Source: a virus
Length of the DNA stretch: 63,735 bases
IMG/VR virus record: IMGVR_UViG_3300042319_001709
Span: 1 to 63,735 of that record
Reading direction: 5' to 3' (one strand)
The translations under genes and the position numbers were made by a program. Shown here piece by piece: positions 8,188 through 14,871 of this stretch; the first letter of the stretch is position 1, and the number at the start of each line of letters is the position of its first letter. A model generated the notes under the pieces. It saw only the letters and a program-made list of their open reading frames with translations, had not been told where the DNA came from and searched no databases.

Positions 8188-8976
8188 TTAGTTCTTCTGC
8201 GTTATATTAAACATGCCTGAATTAGACACGCTCTTGATATTGATAACATTGTCAATAGTACCAGTCTGGCTCATTGTAAATGTGTTGCTATTACCTGCAA
8301 CATCAACCCAGATGCTAGAACCAGTAGCACCTGTTGAACGTTGATTGATATCAAATGTGTTAGTATCACCAACTACTTTGATAGTTTGACTGTGCTTGTC
8401 ACCGATTGCATCAATTCGAAAAAGGTTGCTGTTACCAGTTACATCAACTGCACTTTTTAGATCAGCACCTGTACCACGGAATTGTAGATCATTGCTGTTA
8501 CCGGTGAACTTCCAGTTTAGGTCAGCAGCATTACAGCCTGTTAGGGCTGTTCCACCTGTTGAAGCTGTGCCGTATCCACAGGCTGCATCAACTCGATTGC
8601 TATCACCAATCTGTTGAATGGTGACATTAACTCCTTTACCAGAGCCTGTTGTATCATTGACTGCTTCTAGACTGATGTCATTGTTAACACCAATTTGGCG
8701 AGTAACGATTTTTTGATCAATGCCGCGTAGGTACACAGGTCTGCCGCCAGATCCAGCTTTGTTACCTGTACCATCTTGTGTCATGTTGACGTTGGGATTG
8801 TCACCGCTTTGGTCAATAAAGATACGGTTAGTTGTGGCAATGGCCAGTGCGGCTGTTGCGTTAGGACTAACTGTAGCCATGTTTGGAATCACCGGCGCAC
8901 TTGGTGCTGTGACCGCAGTCTGTGCCATTGCAGGTAATGATACTGCTAGTAAAATTGCTAATATTGTTTTTTTCAT
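8188..8976 (-). CDS. Curlin-repeat protein (CsgA/CsgB-like)
   Basis: 262 residues, signal peptide (1-18, ending AMA). The mature chain is almost entirely N/Q/G/S/T-rich strands of the form I.Q.G..N and GNSN.F.I, repeated about ten times, as in amyloid curlin subunits. It is longer than CsgA (about 150) and its repeats are less regular. It sits 30 nt downstream of csgG, as expected for an exported substrate of the channel. Whether it is the major subunit or the nucleator cannot be told from sequence. Confidence 0.82.
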   Translation of the reverse strand: MKKTILAILLAVSLPAMAQTAVTAPSAPVIPNMATVSPNATAALAIATTNRIFIDQSGDNPNVNMTQDGTGNKAGSGGRPVYLRGIDQKIVTRQIGVNNDISLEAVNDTTGSGKGVNVTIQQIGDSNRVDAACGYGTASTGGTALTGCNAADLNWKFTGNSNDLQFRGTGADLKSAVDVTGNSNLFRIDAIGDKHSQTIKVVGDTNTFDINQRSTGATGSSIWVDVAGNSNTFTMSQTGTIDNVINIKSVSNSGMFNITQKN

Positions 8977-9006
8977 TTTTGTTCTCCCGGTTTTTTACCG
9001 ATGTTA

Positions 9007-9945
9007 TTATTTCCAGAACTGTAGTCTGGACCAGACACTTTTTTCTTTGCTTCCTTCATCACGCTTTGCGATATCGGACTGTAGTGGAGTGGATGGAGCT
9101 TTGGCAGCTCCTTCACGTGGGGTTTCCTTTTGAACCAACTCATTAGATTTCTCCTTGAATTTCCATAGGCCCGTGCGTTCACCTTTGTTAATCAATTCAA
9201 TTACTGCTGTTTCAATTGCTGAACGTAGAGCGTAGTTGCCTGGCTCGTTGAATGTTTGACTTGAGTCAAACTCAAATGCTCGTGTTGCCTGGTTGAAAAA
9301 TTTCAACGCAGTAGTGCCATCAGCAGTACTGAGCAAGTTCTTTTCCACTGTAACAGTGGTTAATACTTCCCCAGTTTGTACACTTACCAAACGTAGGCTG
9401 ATAACAACCACGTCTTGAGTGTAGGCAGTTTGTGCGCCGATACCCAACCAACGTGCTCCAGTGCCACCTGTTAGGGTATTGCTGTTGTAATCAATAATGC
9501 CACCTTCTAGAATAACACCTGCCATTTGTAGTGGAGGTAACATCTTGGCATTTGCGCCTTCGTAGATCTCACGTGTCTGTTTGATCATCTGACGTTCTTT
9601 TAACAAGTTGTCTAGGCCAACACGTTCAACAACTGTGAACCATTGACGATTGCCGACTTCTTGAAGACTCTTCATCAAGTATGCTTCAGCACCTTGTGTA
9701 ACTGCTGTTGAGAACAAGCTCAACGTTGAACTTGGTTTACGTTGTCCCGTCAGATCTTTGAAACCATATACAGCCACTGTTACTGCTGGACCTGCCGGTG
9801 CTGGTATGTTGGCAAAACTTTTGTTGATTGTTTCGCTGACACGAGCTTCTTCTTTGATCTTCGTATCTCCCCAAGGACGTACTGTTGAGCAACCTGCCAA
9901 GGCTACAACTGCTAGAGCGATCAAGGATAATTTAATTGTTTTCAT
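9007..9945 (-). CDS. csgG: CsgG curli secretion channel lipoprotein
   Basis: 312 residues with a lipoprotein signal ending LAGC (C19 the acylated residue). Full-length match to the CsgG fold: VAVYGFKDLTGQ near residue 57, FSTAVTQGAE, a DNLLKERQ helix, GGIIDYNSN, and paired strands around VVVISLRLVSVQTGEVLTTV forming the outer-membrane beta barrel. Nine copies should assemble into the pore that exports curlins. The constriction loop differs from E. coli: F before STAV is kept, but the Tyr and Asn positions are Ser and Leu and there is one extra residue. The C-terminal tail (about 265-312) is charged and longer than usual. Confidence 0.93.
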   Translation of the reverse strand: MKTIKLSLIALAVVALAGCSTVRPWGDTKIKEEARVSETINKSFANIPAPAGPAVTVAVYGFKDLTGQRKPSSTLSLFSTAVTQGAEAYLMKSLQEVGNRQWFTVVERVGLDNLLKERQMIKQTREIYEGANAKMLPPLQMAGVILEGGIIDYNSNTLTGGTGARWLGIGAQTAYTQDVVVISLRLVSVQTGEVLTTVTVEKNLLSTADGTTALKFFNQATRAFEFDSSQTFNEPGNYALRSAIETAVIELINKGERTGLWKFKEKSNELVQKETPREGAAKAPSTPLQSDIAKRDEGSKEKSVWSRLQFWK

Positions 9946-9954
9946 TTTTTCTCC

Positions 9955-10428
9955 TTAAAAACCAAAACTAGCAATTGGAACTGTAACAGTGGTCACAGTG
10001 CCCTTGGCATCTACCACTGTTAATGTAACTCGGTCATTGGCTTTGACCCAGGTTACTGTATTGTTGTCTAATTTAAACGTTCCTGTAGTGGGATTTACAC
10101 AACCGGGAATTGCTGAACCATCTGCGGCTGCACAACGATTTTGAAATAAGTTGTTGCTTAACTGTGTAGCCAGTTGGGCATATACTTGGCTTTGGAATAG
10201 ACTCATGAATCTATTCAACGGTGTGTTTAGTAAGTCGGCTTCGGCTTTGGCGATGGCGGCTTTTTTGTCTGCTTCGATAGCATCACGTCGTGACTTTTCT
10301 ATTGAATCAATGGTCAATACGTGACTGCTAAATCCAATTCCGCTAAAGGCCGGATTTTTAAACTGATGAACAAGCTCGGAGTGAGCAACAATCGGGCACA
10401 GTAACAAAACCATTAGGATTTTTTTCAT
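9955..10428 (-). CDS. csgF: CsgF curli assembly factor
   Basis: 157 residues with a signal peptide (1-17). The mature N terminus carries QFKNPAF (22-28), equivalent to the FxNPxFGG segment that inserts into the CsgG channel. Residues 40-110 are helical and the end is a beta-rich domain with TVTWVKANDRVTLTVVDAKG, as in CsgF. Known role: it caps CsgG at the cell surface and couples secretion to nucleation by CsgB. It lies 9 nt upstream of csgG. The ribosome binding site AGGAG is clear. Confidence 0.88.
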   Translation of the reverse strand: MKKILMVLLLCPIVAHSELVHQFKNPAFSGIGFSSHVLTIDSIEKSRRDAIEADKKAAIAKAEADLLNTPLNRFMSLFQSQVYAQLATQLSNNLFQNRCAAADGSAIPGCVNPTTGTFKLDNNTVTWVKANDRVTLTVVDAKGTVTTVTVPIASFGF

Positions 10429-10496
10429 TATTAGTATACTCCTAGTATTACTAATATTTACTTAAACTAATGTAAAACTTCTGTGCAGAGTTTAAT

Positions 10497-10865
10497 CTAG
10501 AACAAGATCCAAGCCGCCAGGCCAAGATATGTAAGTTGGTGCGCTAGTTGATCTAGGCCGAATTGATTCCAAAATAAAGGTTTGGTTTGATCCTTGATAC
10601 CAAAATGAACCTTGGCCCAATCAATATGATAATGTATCACACCCTCAATCACAGTGACCAACAAGATGGTTCCAGCGGGTACAGGATGCACCAGGCTGAA
10701 TATCAGTAGCACAACCAAGCTGGTCCATACATGGTCTAGACTGTGGCTAATCCCACAAAGATCACGATAGATTCCCTTGCGCACAGTTTGGGCATAAGTT
10801 TGTATCACAAAGTCAGCATAGTAGTGCTTGACTTGCAACAGGCATAATAGTATTAGGATTTCCAT
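10497..10865 (-). CDS. DUF3307-like membrane protein
   Basis: 122 residues, about four hydrophobic segments. The conserved histidine/aspartate pattern of DUF3307 is visible: KHYYADF near the N terminus, HSLDHVW, HYHIDWAK in the middle and LDQLAHQLTY near the end. The family is found in bacteria and many large phages; its function is unknown. It precedes csgF by 68 nt and may share its transcript. Confidence 0.75.
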   Translation of the reverse strand: MEILILLCLLQVKHYYADFVIQTYAQTVRKGIYRDLCGISHSLDHVWTSLVVLLIFSLVHPVPAGTILLVTVIEGVIHYHIDWAKVHFGIKDQTKPLFWNQFGLDQLAHQLTYLGLAAWILF

Positions 10866-10908
10866 GCAGTAATTTATTTAACCATATAGAATAATACTTA
10901 TAGATTTT

Positions 10909-11079
10909 TCACAAGGTATTCTGAGCAAGATTGCGCAGTTTTTCAAGCTCATCGGCAGCTTCCTCCAGCAGATCGGCAATTCTGTCGGGTTTGCCCTCAA
11001 CAACAGATTTTCTGCCAGGAATTTGTCTGCGTATTTCAGCTCGTTTACGAAGACGATATACTAGATCTTGGTTCTCCAT
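10909..11079 (-). CDS. 56-residue helical protein, unknown
   Basis: ORF with ATG at 11077-11079 and TGA at 10909-10911. The protein is mostly charged helix, ending in a leucine-rich ADLLEEAADELEKLR segment that could dimerise. The start lies 1 nt from the stop of the gene at 11080-11199, as in the surrounding compact operon. No family recognised. Confidence 0.6.
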   Translation of the reverse strand: MENQDLVYRLRKRAEIRRQIPGRKSVVEGKPDRIADLLEEAADELEKLRNLAQNTL

Positions 11080-11199
11080 TTATTCTTCCTTGATCTCAAC
11101 CACATGATATTCTGACTTGGGATAATTGCCCCATAACCATTCCAACAAGTCTTGACTATACGGTAACTTGATAGATTTAAATTTGTTGGTAATATACAT
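11080..11199 (-). CDS. 39-residue protein, unknown
   Basis: Small ORF whose ATG (11197-11199) overlaps the stop of 11199-11381 and whose stop abuts the start of 10909-11079. The packing supports its being real. It contains a WLWGNYPKSEYHVVEI segment. No family recognised. Confidence 0.55.
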   Translation of the reverse strand: MYITNKFKSIKLPYSQDLLEWLWGNYPKSEYHVVEIKEE

Positions 11200-11381
11200 T
11201 ATTTCTCTCTGTCCAGCTGAATTAACACATCACGTTCTTGTTGGTCAATGTCACTAAGTGACTGCTCTAGAGTTTTACCAACAATGCCCACATATTGCAC
11301 ATTGTCATGCCAGTGTGAGTACAATGCAACTGCATCTCGCATGCCTTGATGATAGGCCTTGCACAGCAAAGCTTTGTCCAT
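11199..11381 (-). CDS. 60-residue protein, unknown
   Basis: The internal ATG at 11379-11381 is chosen because the longer frame overlaps the metallophosphoesterase. Residues include a YHQGMRDAVALYSHWHDN segment and an acidic helical C terminus. It follows the phosphoesterase by 1 nt, suggesting coupled translation. Function unknown. Confidence 0.6.
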   Translation of the reverse strand: MDKALLCKAYHQGMRDAVALYSHWHDNVQYVGIVGKTLEQSLSDIDQQERDVLIQLDREK

Positions 11382-11382
11382 C

Positions 11383-11928
11383 TTAGTGATGACCTTTGAC
11401 TTTGCCTTTGATCGCATCGGCAATGGCATCCTCCATGGTAATAGCAATCATTCCAGTTGCATCCATGCCCATGTCGCGACATCGAAATTGTTCCATTCCA
11501 CTCTCGCCACCATGCAAGTGACCGTGCAAGTGAACAGCACCCCTGTGCATTTGGTCCCACTCAGCAATGGGGTAGTGGAACATCACAACCTTTGTTCCAT
11601 TATAGTTGATGTCTAGGTACTTGTGTACTTCTAGGAAACATCTTCGGAAAGTGGGATCATTGAGTATCTTGCGATCATGGTTGCCTTCGATCAATATTTT
11701 TGTGCCATTGCAACGATTCATGTACTCTGCTGCTTTTTGTGCAGGCAAGAAAGCCACATCGCCGAGTATGTAAACTTTATCTTCAGGTGCAATCAAGTCG
11801 TTCCATTCCTTGATCATTGCCTCGTTCATGTAGTTTACATCATTGCGAAACCGAGCACGTGACACTGAACAAAAACTCATGATGTTGGTATGTCCAAAAT
11901 GCAAATCGCTGGTTACGAATGTTTTCAT
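11383..11928 (-). CDS. Calcineurin-like metallophosphoesterase
   Basis: 181 residues with all motif blocks of the family: SDLHFGH near residue 6, GDVAF around 55, EGNHDRK around 82, HYP around 125 and HGHLHGG around 141. These ligate two metals for phosphomonoester, phosphodiester or nucleotide hydrolysis. The size and the DLHFGHTNI variant match small phage and bacterial phosphoesterases. Substrate unknown. The ATG at 11926-11928 begins 6 nt after the -10 box of a consensus promoter, so the mRNA is probably leaderless. Confidence 0.88.
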   Translation of the reverse strand: MKTFVTSDLHFGHTNIMSFCSVSRARFRNDVNYMNEAMIKEWNDLIAPEDKVYILGDVAFLPAQKAAEYMNRCNGTKILIEGNHDRKILNDPTFRRCFLEVHKYLDINYNGTKVVMFHYPIAEWDQMHRGAVHLHGHLHGGESGMEQFRCRDMGMDATGMIAITMEDAIADAIKGKVKGHH

Positions 11929-11934
11929 AGTTGT

Positions 11935-11963
11935 ATTATACACTTAACTGAATACTTTGTCAA
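11935..11963 (-). promoter_or_regulatory. Consensus sigma70 promoter
   Basis: TTGACA (11958-11963) and TATAAT (11935-11940) are both perfect, with 17-nt spacing. The expected transcription start coincides with the A of the phosphoesterase ATG. Confidence 0.87.
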
Positions 11964-11969
11964 CAGTAT

Positions 11970-12434
11970 TCAAACATGCCAAATCTCATGAAATCCTTCT
12001 TCCAGAGTTGGCATTTCAAAATTCCATACCATGTCATGTAACACATGTTCTGGAATGACTTTTCCAGGGCGTGTTTTTAGTCTGCGCTGGTGTTCTTGCT
12101 CATCCGGTGTTTGGAACACTATAGCAATTGCGTAATAGTCAGGCAACATGCGGAACTTGCGAGTACGACTTGCAAGAGTAGTGCTGGTCTGATCCCAGAT
12201 AATATCCTTGCCTGCATCACGTGCACCATTTACGGCACCTGCCATTCTTGCAACAGCCACAGGCATGTATTCCTCAAACACTTCAGAATAGGTTTTACCA
12301 ACATTCTCGGCCCACTCTTCAACATACTTATCGGTTGAAATGTACGCACAGTCTCTAAACCAGTCTTGATTTTTTGCCCAGGTGGTTTTACCCGATCCGG
12401 GTACACCAATCAACATGTATAGTTTATTTTTCAT
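11970..12434 (-). CDS. P-loop kinase (polynucleotide-kinase-like)
   Basis: 154 residues. Walker A GVPGSGKTTWAK at about 9-20 begins a small AAA-33/T4 PseT N-terminal-type kinase domain; a lid region with RRLKTRPGK follows near residue 120. Such proteins phosphorylate 5'-OH ends of nucleic acid or small metabolites. The phosphatase domain found in T4 Pnk is absent. The ATG at 12432-12434 is used because the longer frame would start at TTG inside the tRNA-adjacent spacer. Its start is only 15 nt from the tRNA-Ile gene; tRNA repair would fit, but this is inference. Confidence 0.8.
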   Translation of the reverse strand: MKNKLYMLIGVPGSGKTTWAKNQDWFRDCAYISTDKYVEEWAENVGKTYSEVFEEYMPVAVARMAGAVNGARDAGKDIIWDQTSTTLASRTRKFRMLPDYYAIAIVFQTPDEQEHQRRLKTRPGKVIPEHVLHDMVWNFEMPTLEEGFHEIWHV

Positions 12435-12449
12435 TTTTTTTACCAACGC

Positions 12450-12541
12450 TGGTACCTCCGCCGGGACTCGAACCCAGATGAACCAATTATCTGTTGCTTA
12501 CGGGATATAAATCCGCCGTTTTACCATTAAACTACAGAGGC
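12450..12541 (-). tRNA. tRNA-Ile (TAT), atypical variable arm
   Basis: Acceptor GCCTCTG/CGGAGGT, D-stem GTTT/AAAC, T-arm with TTCGAGT loop and an encoded CCA. The anticodon loop TTTATAT gives TAT (Ile, AUA); the innermost stem pair is an A-C mismatch. About 22 nt lie between the anticodon and T stems, a class II-sized variable region not expected in an Ile tRNA. Identity therefore needs checking. Confidence 0.65.
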
Positions 12542-12546
12542 ATTAT

Positions 12547-12622
12547 TGGTTGCGGGGCTTGGATTTGAACCAAGGATGGCAAAGGCTTATGAGACCTCGC
12601 TGGTGACCGGACCCTCCCCGCG
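12547..12622 (-). tRNA. Initiator-like tRNA-fMet (CAT)
   Basis: Acceptor CGCGGGG/CCCCGCA has the C1-A72 mismatch that marks bacterial initiator tRNAs, with an encoded ACCA end. Anticodon loop CTCATAA gives CAT. The T-arm carries GGTTCAAATCC as in E. coli fMet. The three G-C pairs normally found at the base of the initiator anticodon stem are not intact here (GAGGT/GCCTT). Confidence 0.82.
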
Positions 12623-12633
12623 ATAACTTTATA

Positions 12634-12751
12634 GGTGCTCTCTGTTGGAATCGAACCAAACTGTTTAACTCCGTATCTTCCTGGCACTTTCGGTAGTTAG
12701 TCGACTTAGTACCTAACTCGTGTTATCCAGTGTAGTTAAACTTCAAAGAGC
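12634..12751 (-). ncRNA. tRNA-like RNA with expanded core
   Basis: A 7-bp acceptor GCTCTTT/AGAGAGC and a T-arm with GGTTCGATTCC are present, followed by ACCT rather than CCA. The rest is not a cloverleaf: an 8-bp helix (734-741 with 663-670 of this 12-kb block) joins the two sides, and a further stem AGTTAG/CTAACT encloses a 12-nt loop. The arrangement recalls the tRNA-like domain of tmRNA, but no tag ORF is seen. A decayed or intron-bearing tRNA is the alternative. Confidence 0.45.
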
Positions 12752-12965
12752 ATTTATAAAGTGTCCGGCTACTCTCACCACAAGAGCCCCGGACTGGGCT
12801 GTCTACTCCGTCTACGTATTTGTTCTTATGGTAAAGGTTAGCGTTCCTCACCCTAGGCAGTTTTCAGTATCTCCGAACAGGAGACTGTAAGGTCAGGTCC
12901 TAGTGTACCCCCTGGTCTATCGTTACAGGGACGCTATTTCGTTAACGTAGAAATAGTAAGACGGG
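12752..12965 (-). ncRNA. Structured noncoding island upstream of the tRNA-like RNA
   Basis: No ORF. On the minus strand there are strong hairpins in series: CTATTTC/GAAATAG, CCCTG/CAGGG, AGTCTCC/GGAGAxACT and GTCCGG/CCGGAC enclosing CTCT/AGAG. A structured transcript linking the gene at 12971-13543 to the tRNA cluster is likely. No known RNA family recognised. Confidence 0.4.
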
Positions 12966-12970
12966 GTCTG

Positions 12971-13543
12971 TTAGATCAGGCCTTCTGCTTGTAGCACACG
13001 TTCAGATTCGGTGCTCAACTCAATTGTGGTACGCACATTGAGTTCCAGTAACTCGTCTTGTAGACGTTGCTTGGCTTTCTTGGCCAAAGTTACCACAGTT
13101 TTAAACCCATCAATGTCACTGTTAGTCAACACAGATGTCTCAACACTCTCGCCCATGCCATACAAACTTGCACGACTGTCTTCTTTGCGATTGCGAATCT
13201 TGTCCAATTTACCAGACAACACTTCTGTGGCCAGTCTCTCAGACTTTGACACAAACACTGTGTAGAAGTTTACTTCTTTCTCAAGTCGAGCAATTTCGGC
13301 CAACTTGCGATCAACTCCGGCAGCACTGTTGGCTTGTCCAACTGCCTGGCGAATTTGATACAATACAGTGGTCAACGCATCGCGCCGTCCAATGTTTGTT
13401 TTCAACTTGGTCACAGCTTTGAGAACTTCTTGTTCAGCATCCTGAAATTCGTTGATGCTGATCTCGGTAGTCACATCAATATTCTTCACAGCATCATTGA
13501 TGGCATTTTGCAATGTATTGGCTTTACGTAGTGTAATATTCAT
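12971..13543 (-). CDS. Coiled-coil protein, unknown
   Basis: 190 residues, almost all alpha helix with heptad-like spacing (about 35-70, 85-125 and 150-185). No signal peptide, TM segment or catalytic motif. The ribosome binding site AAAGGAAA precedes the ATG. It is flanked on both sides by hairpin-rich noncoding stretches and tRNA genes. It could be a structural or nucleic-acid-organising protein; function cannot be assigned. Confidence 0.7.
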   Translation of the reverse strand: MNITLRKANTLQNAINDAVKNIDVTTEISINEFQDAEQEVLKAVTKLKTNIGRRDALTTVLYQIRQAVGQANSAAGVDRKLAEIARLEKEVNFYTVFVSKSERLATEVLSGKLDKIRNRKEDSRASLYGMGESVETSVLTNSDIDGFKTVVTLAKKAKQRLQDELLELNVRTTIELSTESERVLQAEGLI

Positions 13544-13837
13544 TTGATTTCCTTTTCAACAACTTCACAACAAAATAAAAACAGAGTCAAGAAGGCAAGT
13601 GACAGACTGGACAAAAAACATGGTAATTAGTTACCAAGCAAGTCACAATGCACAAAGCACAGAGACCTGCATATTCCCAGGGGCAAGACACAAAATTGTC
13701 ACATCTGGAGCATGCAAGCACGTTCAGTTGTTTAGACTGAATGCCAGAGTTGATTTCATTAACTTTGAAGGTTAATGGATGTCCGCTCTCTTCTCCCTCT
13801 CTTCTCCGGGTAGTTCGCTTGCGCTACTACCAAAACT
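13544..13837 (-). ncRNA. Hairpin-rich spacer between tRNA-Leu and 12971-13543
   Basis: About 290 nt without a supported gene. On the minus strand it holds GGTAGT/ACTACC enclosing CGC/GCG, CATTAAC/GTTAATG, TTCAGT/ACTGAA and GGTAA/TTACC hairpins, then a T-rich stretch. It would be part of the tRNA-Leu transcript. The long 5' leader of the downstream gene may carry regulatory structure. Confidence 0.4.
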
Positions 13838-13921
13838 TGGTGCCCCAGGGGAGACTCGAACTCCCACGCCTCTCGACACTGGCTTCTAAGACCAGCGTGT
13901 CTACCATTCCACCACCAGGGC
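13838..13921 (-). tRNA. tRNA-Leu (TAG)
   Basis: Class II tRNA with acceptor GCCCTGG/CTGGGGC, encoded CCA, a long variable arm and anticodon loop CTTAGAA giving TAG (Leu, CUA). A consensus promoter lies just upstream at 13943-13971. Confidence 0.9.
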
Positions 13922-13942
13922 AATATCTCTTACTAAGCATGT

Positions 13943-13971
13943 ATTATAACAACAATTCTGTTATAGGTCAA
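13943..13971 (-). promoter_or_regulatory. sigma70 promoter for tRNA-Leu
   Basis: TTGACC (13966-13971) and TATAAT (13943-13948), 17-nt spacer. It points into tRNA-Leu and is divergent from the plus-strand ORF at 14000. Confidence 0.83.
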
Positions 13972-13999
13972 TTATTCTGAGCATCAATGTAAATAATAC

Positions 14000-14191
14000 A
14001 TGTTGCCAGAAGCCGACCTAGTAGAAAAACTCTTAGCATTGCAGATGAAGCAAATGCATAAATTTGATTCAGTCAAGGATCTCATGATCTACCAACGCGG
14101 TTTTTTGACCGGATTGCTAAGCCAGTTGGCCCATGATGACACTTATGTTAAACAAGTAATCATTCATCGAATCAAATGTCTTGAAAAATAA
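14000..14191 (+). CDS. 63-residue protein, unknown
   Basis: Plus-strand ORF between two minus-strand tRNA genes. The sequence reads like a real helical protein (charged and hydrophobic residues alternate; segment YQRGFLTGLLSQL). A TGTAAATA element about 8 nt before the ATG may be a late-type promoter or simply A/T-rich leader. It ends 2 nt before the 3' end of tRNA-Phe. No family recognised. Confidence 0.55.
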   Translation: MLPEADLVEKLLALQMKQMHKFDSVKDLMIYQRGFLTGLLSQLAHDDTYVKQVIIHRIKCLEK

Positions 14192-14192
14192 T

Positions 14193-14268
14193 TGGTGCAA
14201 CCTCCAGGGATCGAACCTGGTTCAATGGCTCTTCAGACCACCGCTATGACCACATCAGCTAAAGTTGC
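14193..14268 (-). tRNA. tRNA-Phe (GAA)
   Basis: Acceptor GCAACTT/AGGTTGC, encoded CCA, anticodon loop CTGAAGA giving GAA (Phe, UUC). Intact T-arm with TTCGATC loop. Confidence 0.88.
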
Positions 14269-14273
14269 ATGTT

Positions 14274-14348
14274 TGGAGTCGCATACGGGTTACGATCCCG
14301 TCTGGTCACCTTGAAAGGGTGATGACCTCACCAGAAGTCTAATGCGAC
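14274..14348 (-). tRNA. tRNA-Glu (TTC)
   Basis: Perfect acceptor GTCGCAT/ATGCGAC, discriminator T, encoded CCA, anticodon stem TCACC/GGTGA around CTTTCAA giving TTC (Glu, GAA). Confidence 0.9.
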
Positions 14349-14353
14349 ATATC

Positions 14354-14424
14354 CATATAGAAACACACTAGCATAGTACCTAATGCTAACGGGCCCCGGT
14401 GGGGGTCTAGTATGTTTTTATATG
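14354..14424 (-). ncRNA. Long stem-loop between tRNA-Tyr and tRNA-Glu
   Basis: An 18-nt arm (354-371) pairs with 407-424 with only two non-Watson-Crick positions. The apical region contains a GCAT/ATGC mini-hairpin followed by a G/C-rich run. Shape and placement match the element at 421-485; the stem includes part of the tRNA-Tyr CCA end, so folding and tRNA maturation may compete. Strand inferred from the flanking tRNA genes. Confidence 0.5.
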
Positions 14425-14512
14425 GTGGGACAGGAGGGATTCGAACCCCCAACGGTTCCTAAGTAACGGATTTACAGTCCGCCGCGACACTAACCATATT
14501 CGCCTCTGGCCC
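14423..14512 (-). tRNA. tRNA-Tyr (GTA)
   Basis: Class II tRNA: acceptor GGGCCAG/CTGTCCC with one mismatch, variable arm, encoded CCA, anticodon loop CTGTAAA giving GTA (Tyr). Confidence 0.9.
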
Positions 14513-14532
14513 ATATATGTTGAGACCTTCTC

Positions 14533-14796
14533 TCAACTGCCAATTTTACTGCCTACGTTTTCGCCGTAAGTGTCATCCTGGACTCCGCCCATTTGGAACT
14601 TTTTATTGTGGGTTCCAAGCTCGCGTTGCTTTTTGATACCACTGTGCTGATCGTCAAACTTTTTGTGAGCTATGTAAAAATTTTGTGCCCTTTGAAACTT
14701 ATTGGCAAGCAATTCTTTAAATGTTGTCGGGCATAATGTATTGCCCTGCTCTTCAATCCTCTGACGGAGTTTTTGCTCTCGTATGTCTAAATCCAT
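14533..14796 (-). CDS. 87-residue protein, unknown
   Basis: Charged, mainly helical protein starting 17 nt after the terminator hairpin at 14814-14842, with AAAGGGA as ribosome binding site. C-terminal third is Gly/Asp-rich and probably flexible. It is the gene immediately upstream of tRNA-Tyr. No family recognised. Confidence 0.6.
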   Translation of the reverse strand: MDLDIREQKLRQRIEEQGNTLCPTTFKELLANKFQRAQNFYIAHKKFDDQHSGIKKQRELGTHNKKFQMGGVQDDTYGENVGSKIGS

Positions 14797-14813
14797 TTTT
14801 CCCTTTATAAAAC

Positions 14814-14842
14814 AAAAAACCCTGGATGTTTAAGTCCAGGGT
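14814..14842 (-). terminator. Rho-independent terminator after the 40-codon ORF
   Basis: 8-bp stem ACCCTGGA/TCCAGGGT (819-826 with 835-842) followed on the minus strand by TTTTTT. The stem is identical to that of the terminator at 636-664. Confidence 0.82.
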
Positions 14843-14871
14843 TCTAAAAATGTGTAGTACACAGATATTAT

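Noticed and set aside
12752-12965. Group I intron
   Set aside because: The P7/R-S core consensus could not be found and the flanks do not form an interrupted exon.
13741-13980. Plus-strand reading frame of 79 codons
   Set aside because: It runs antisense through tRNA-Leu and its promoter; no ribosome binding site supports it.
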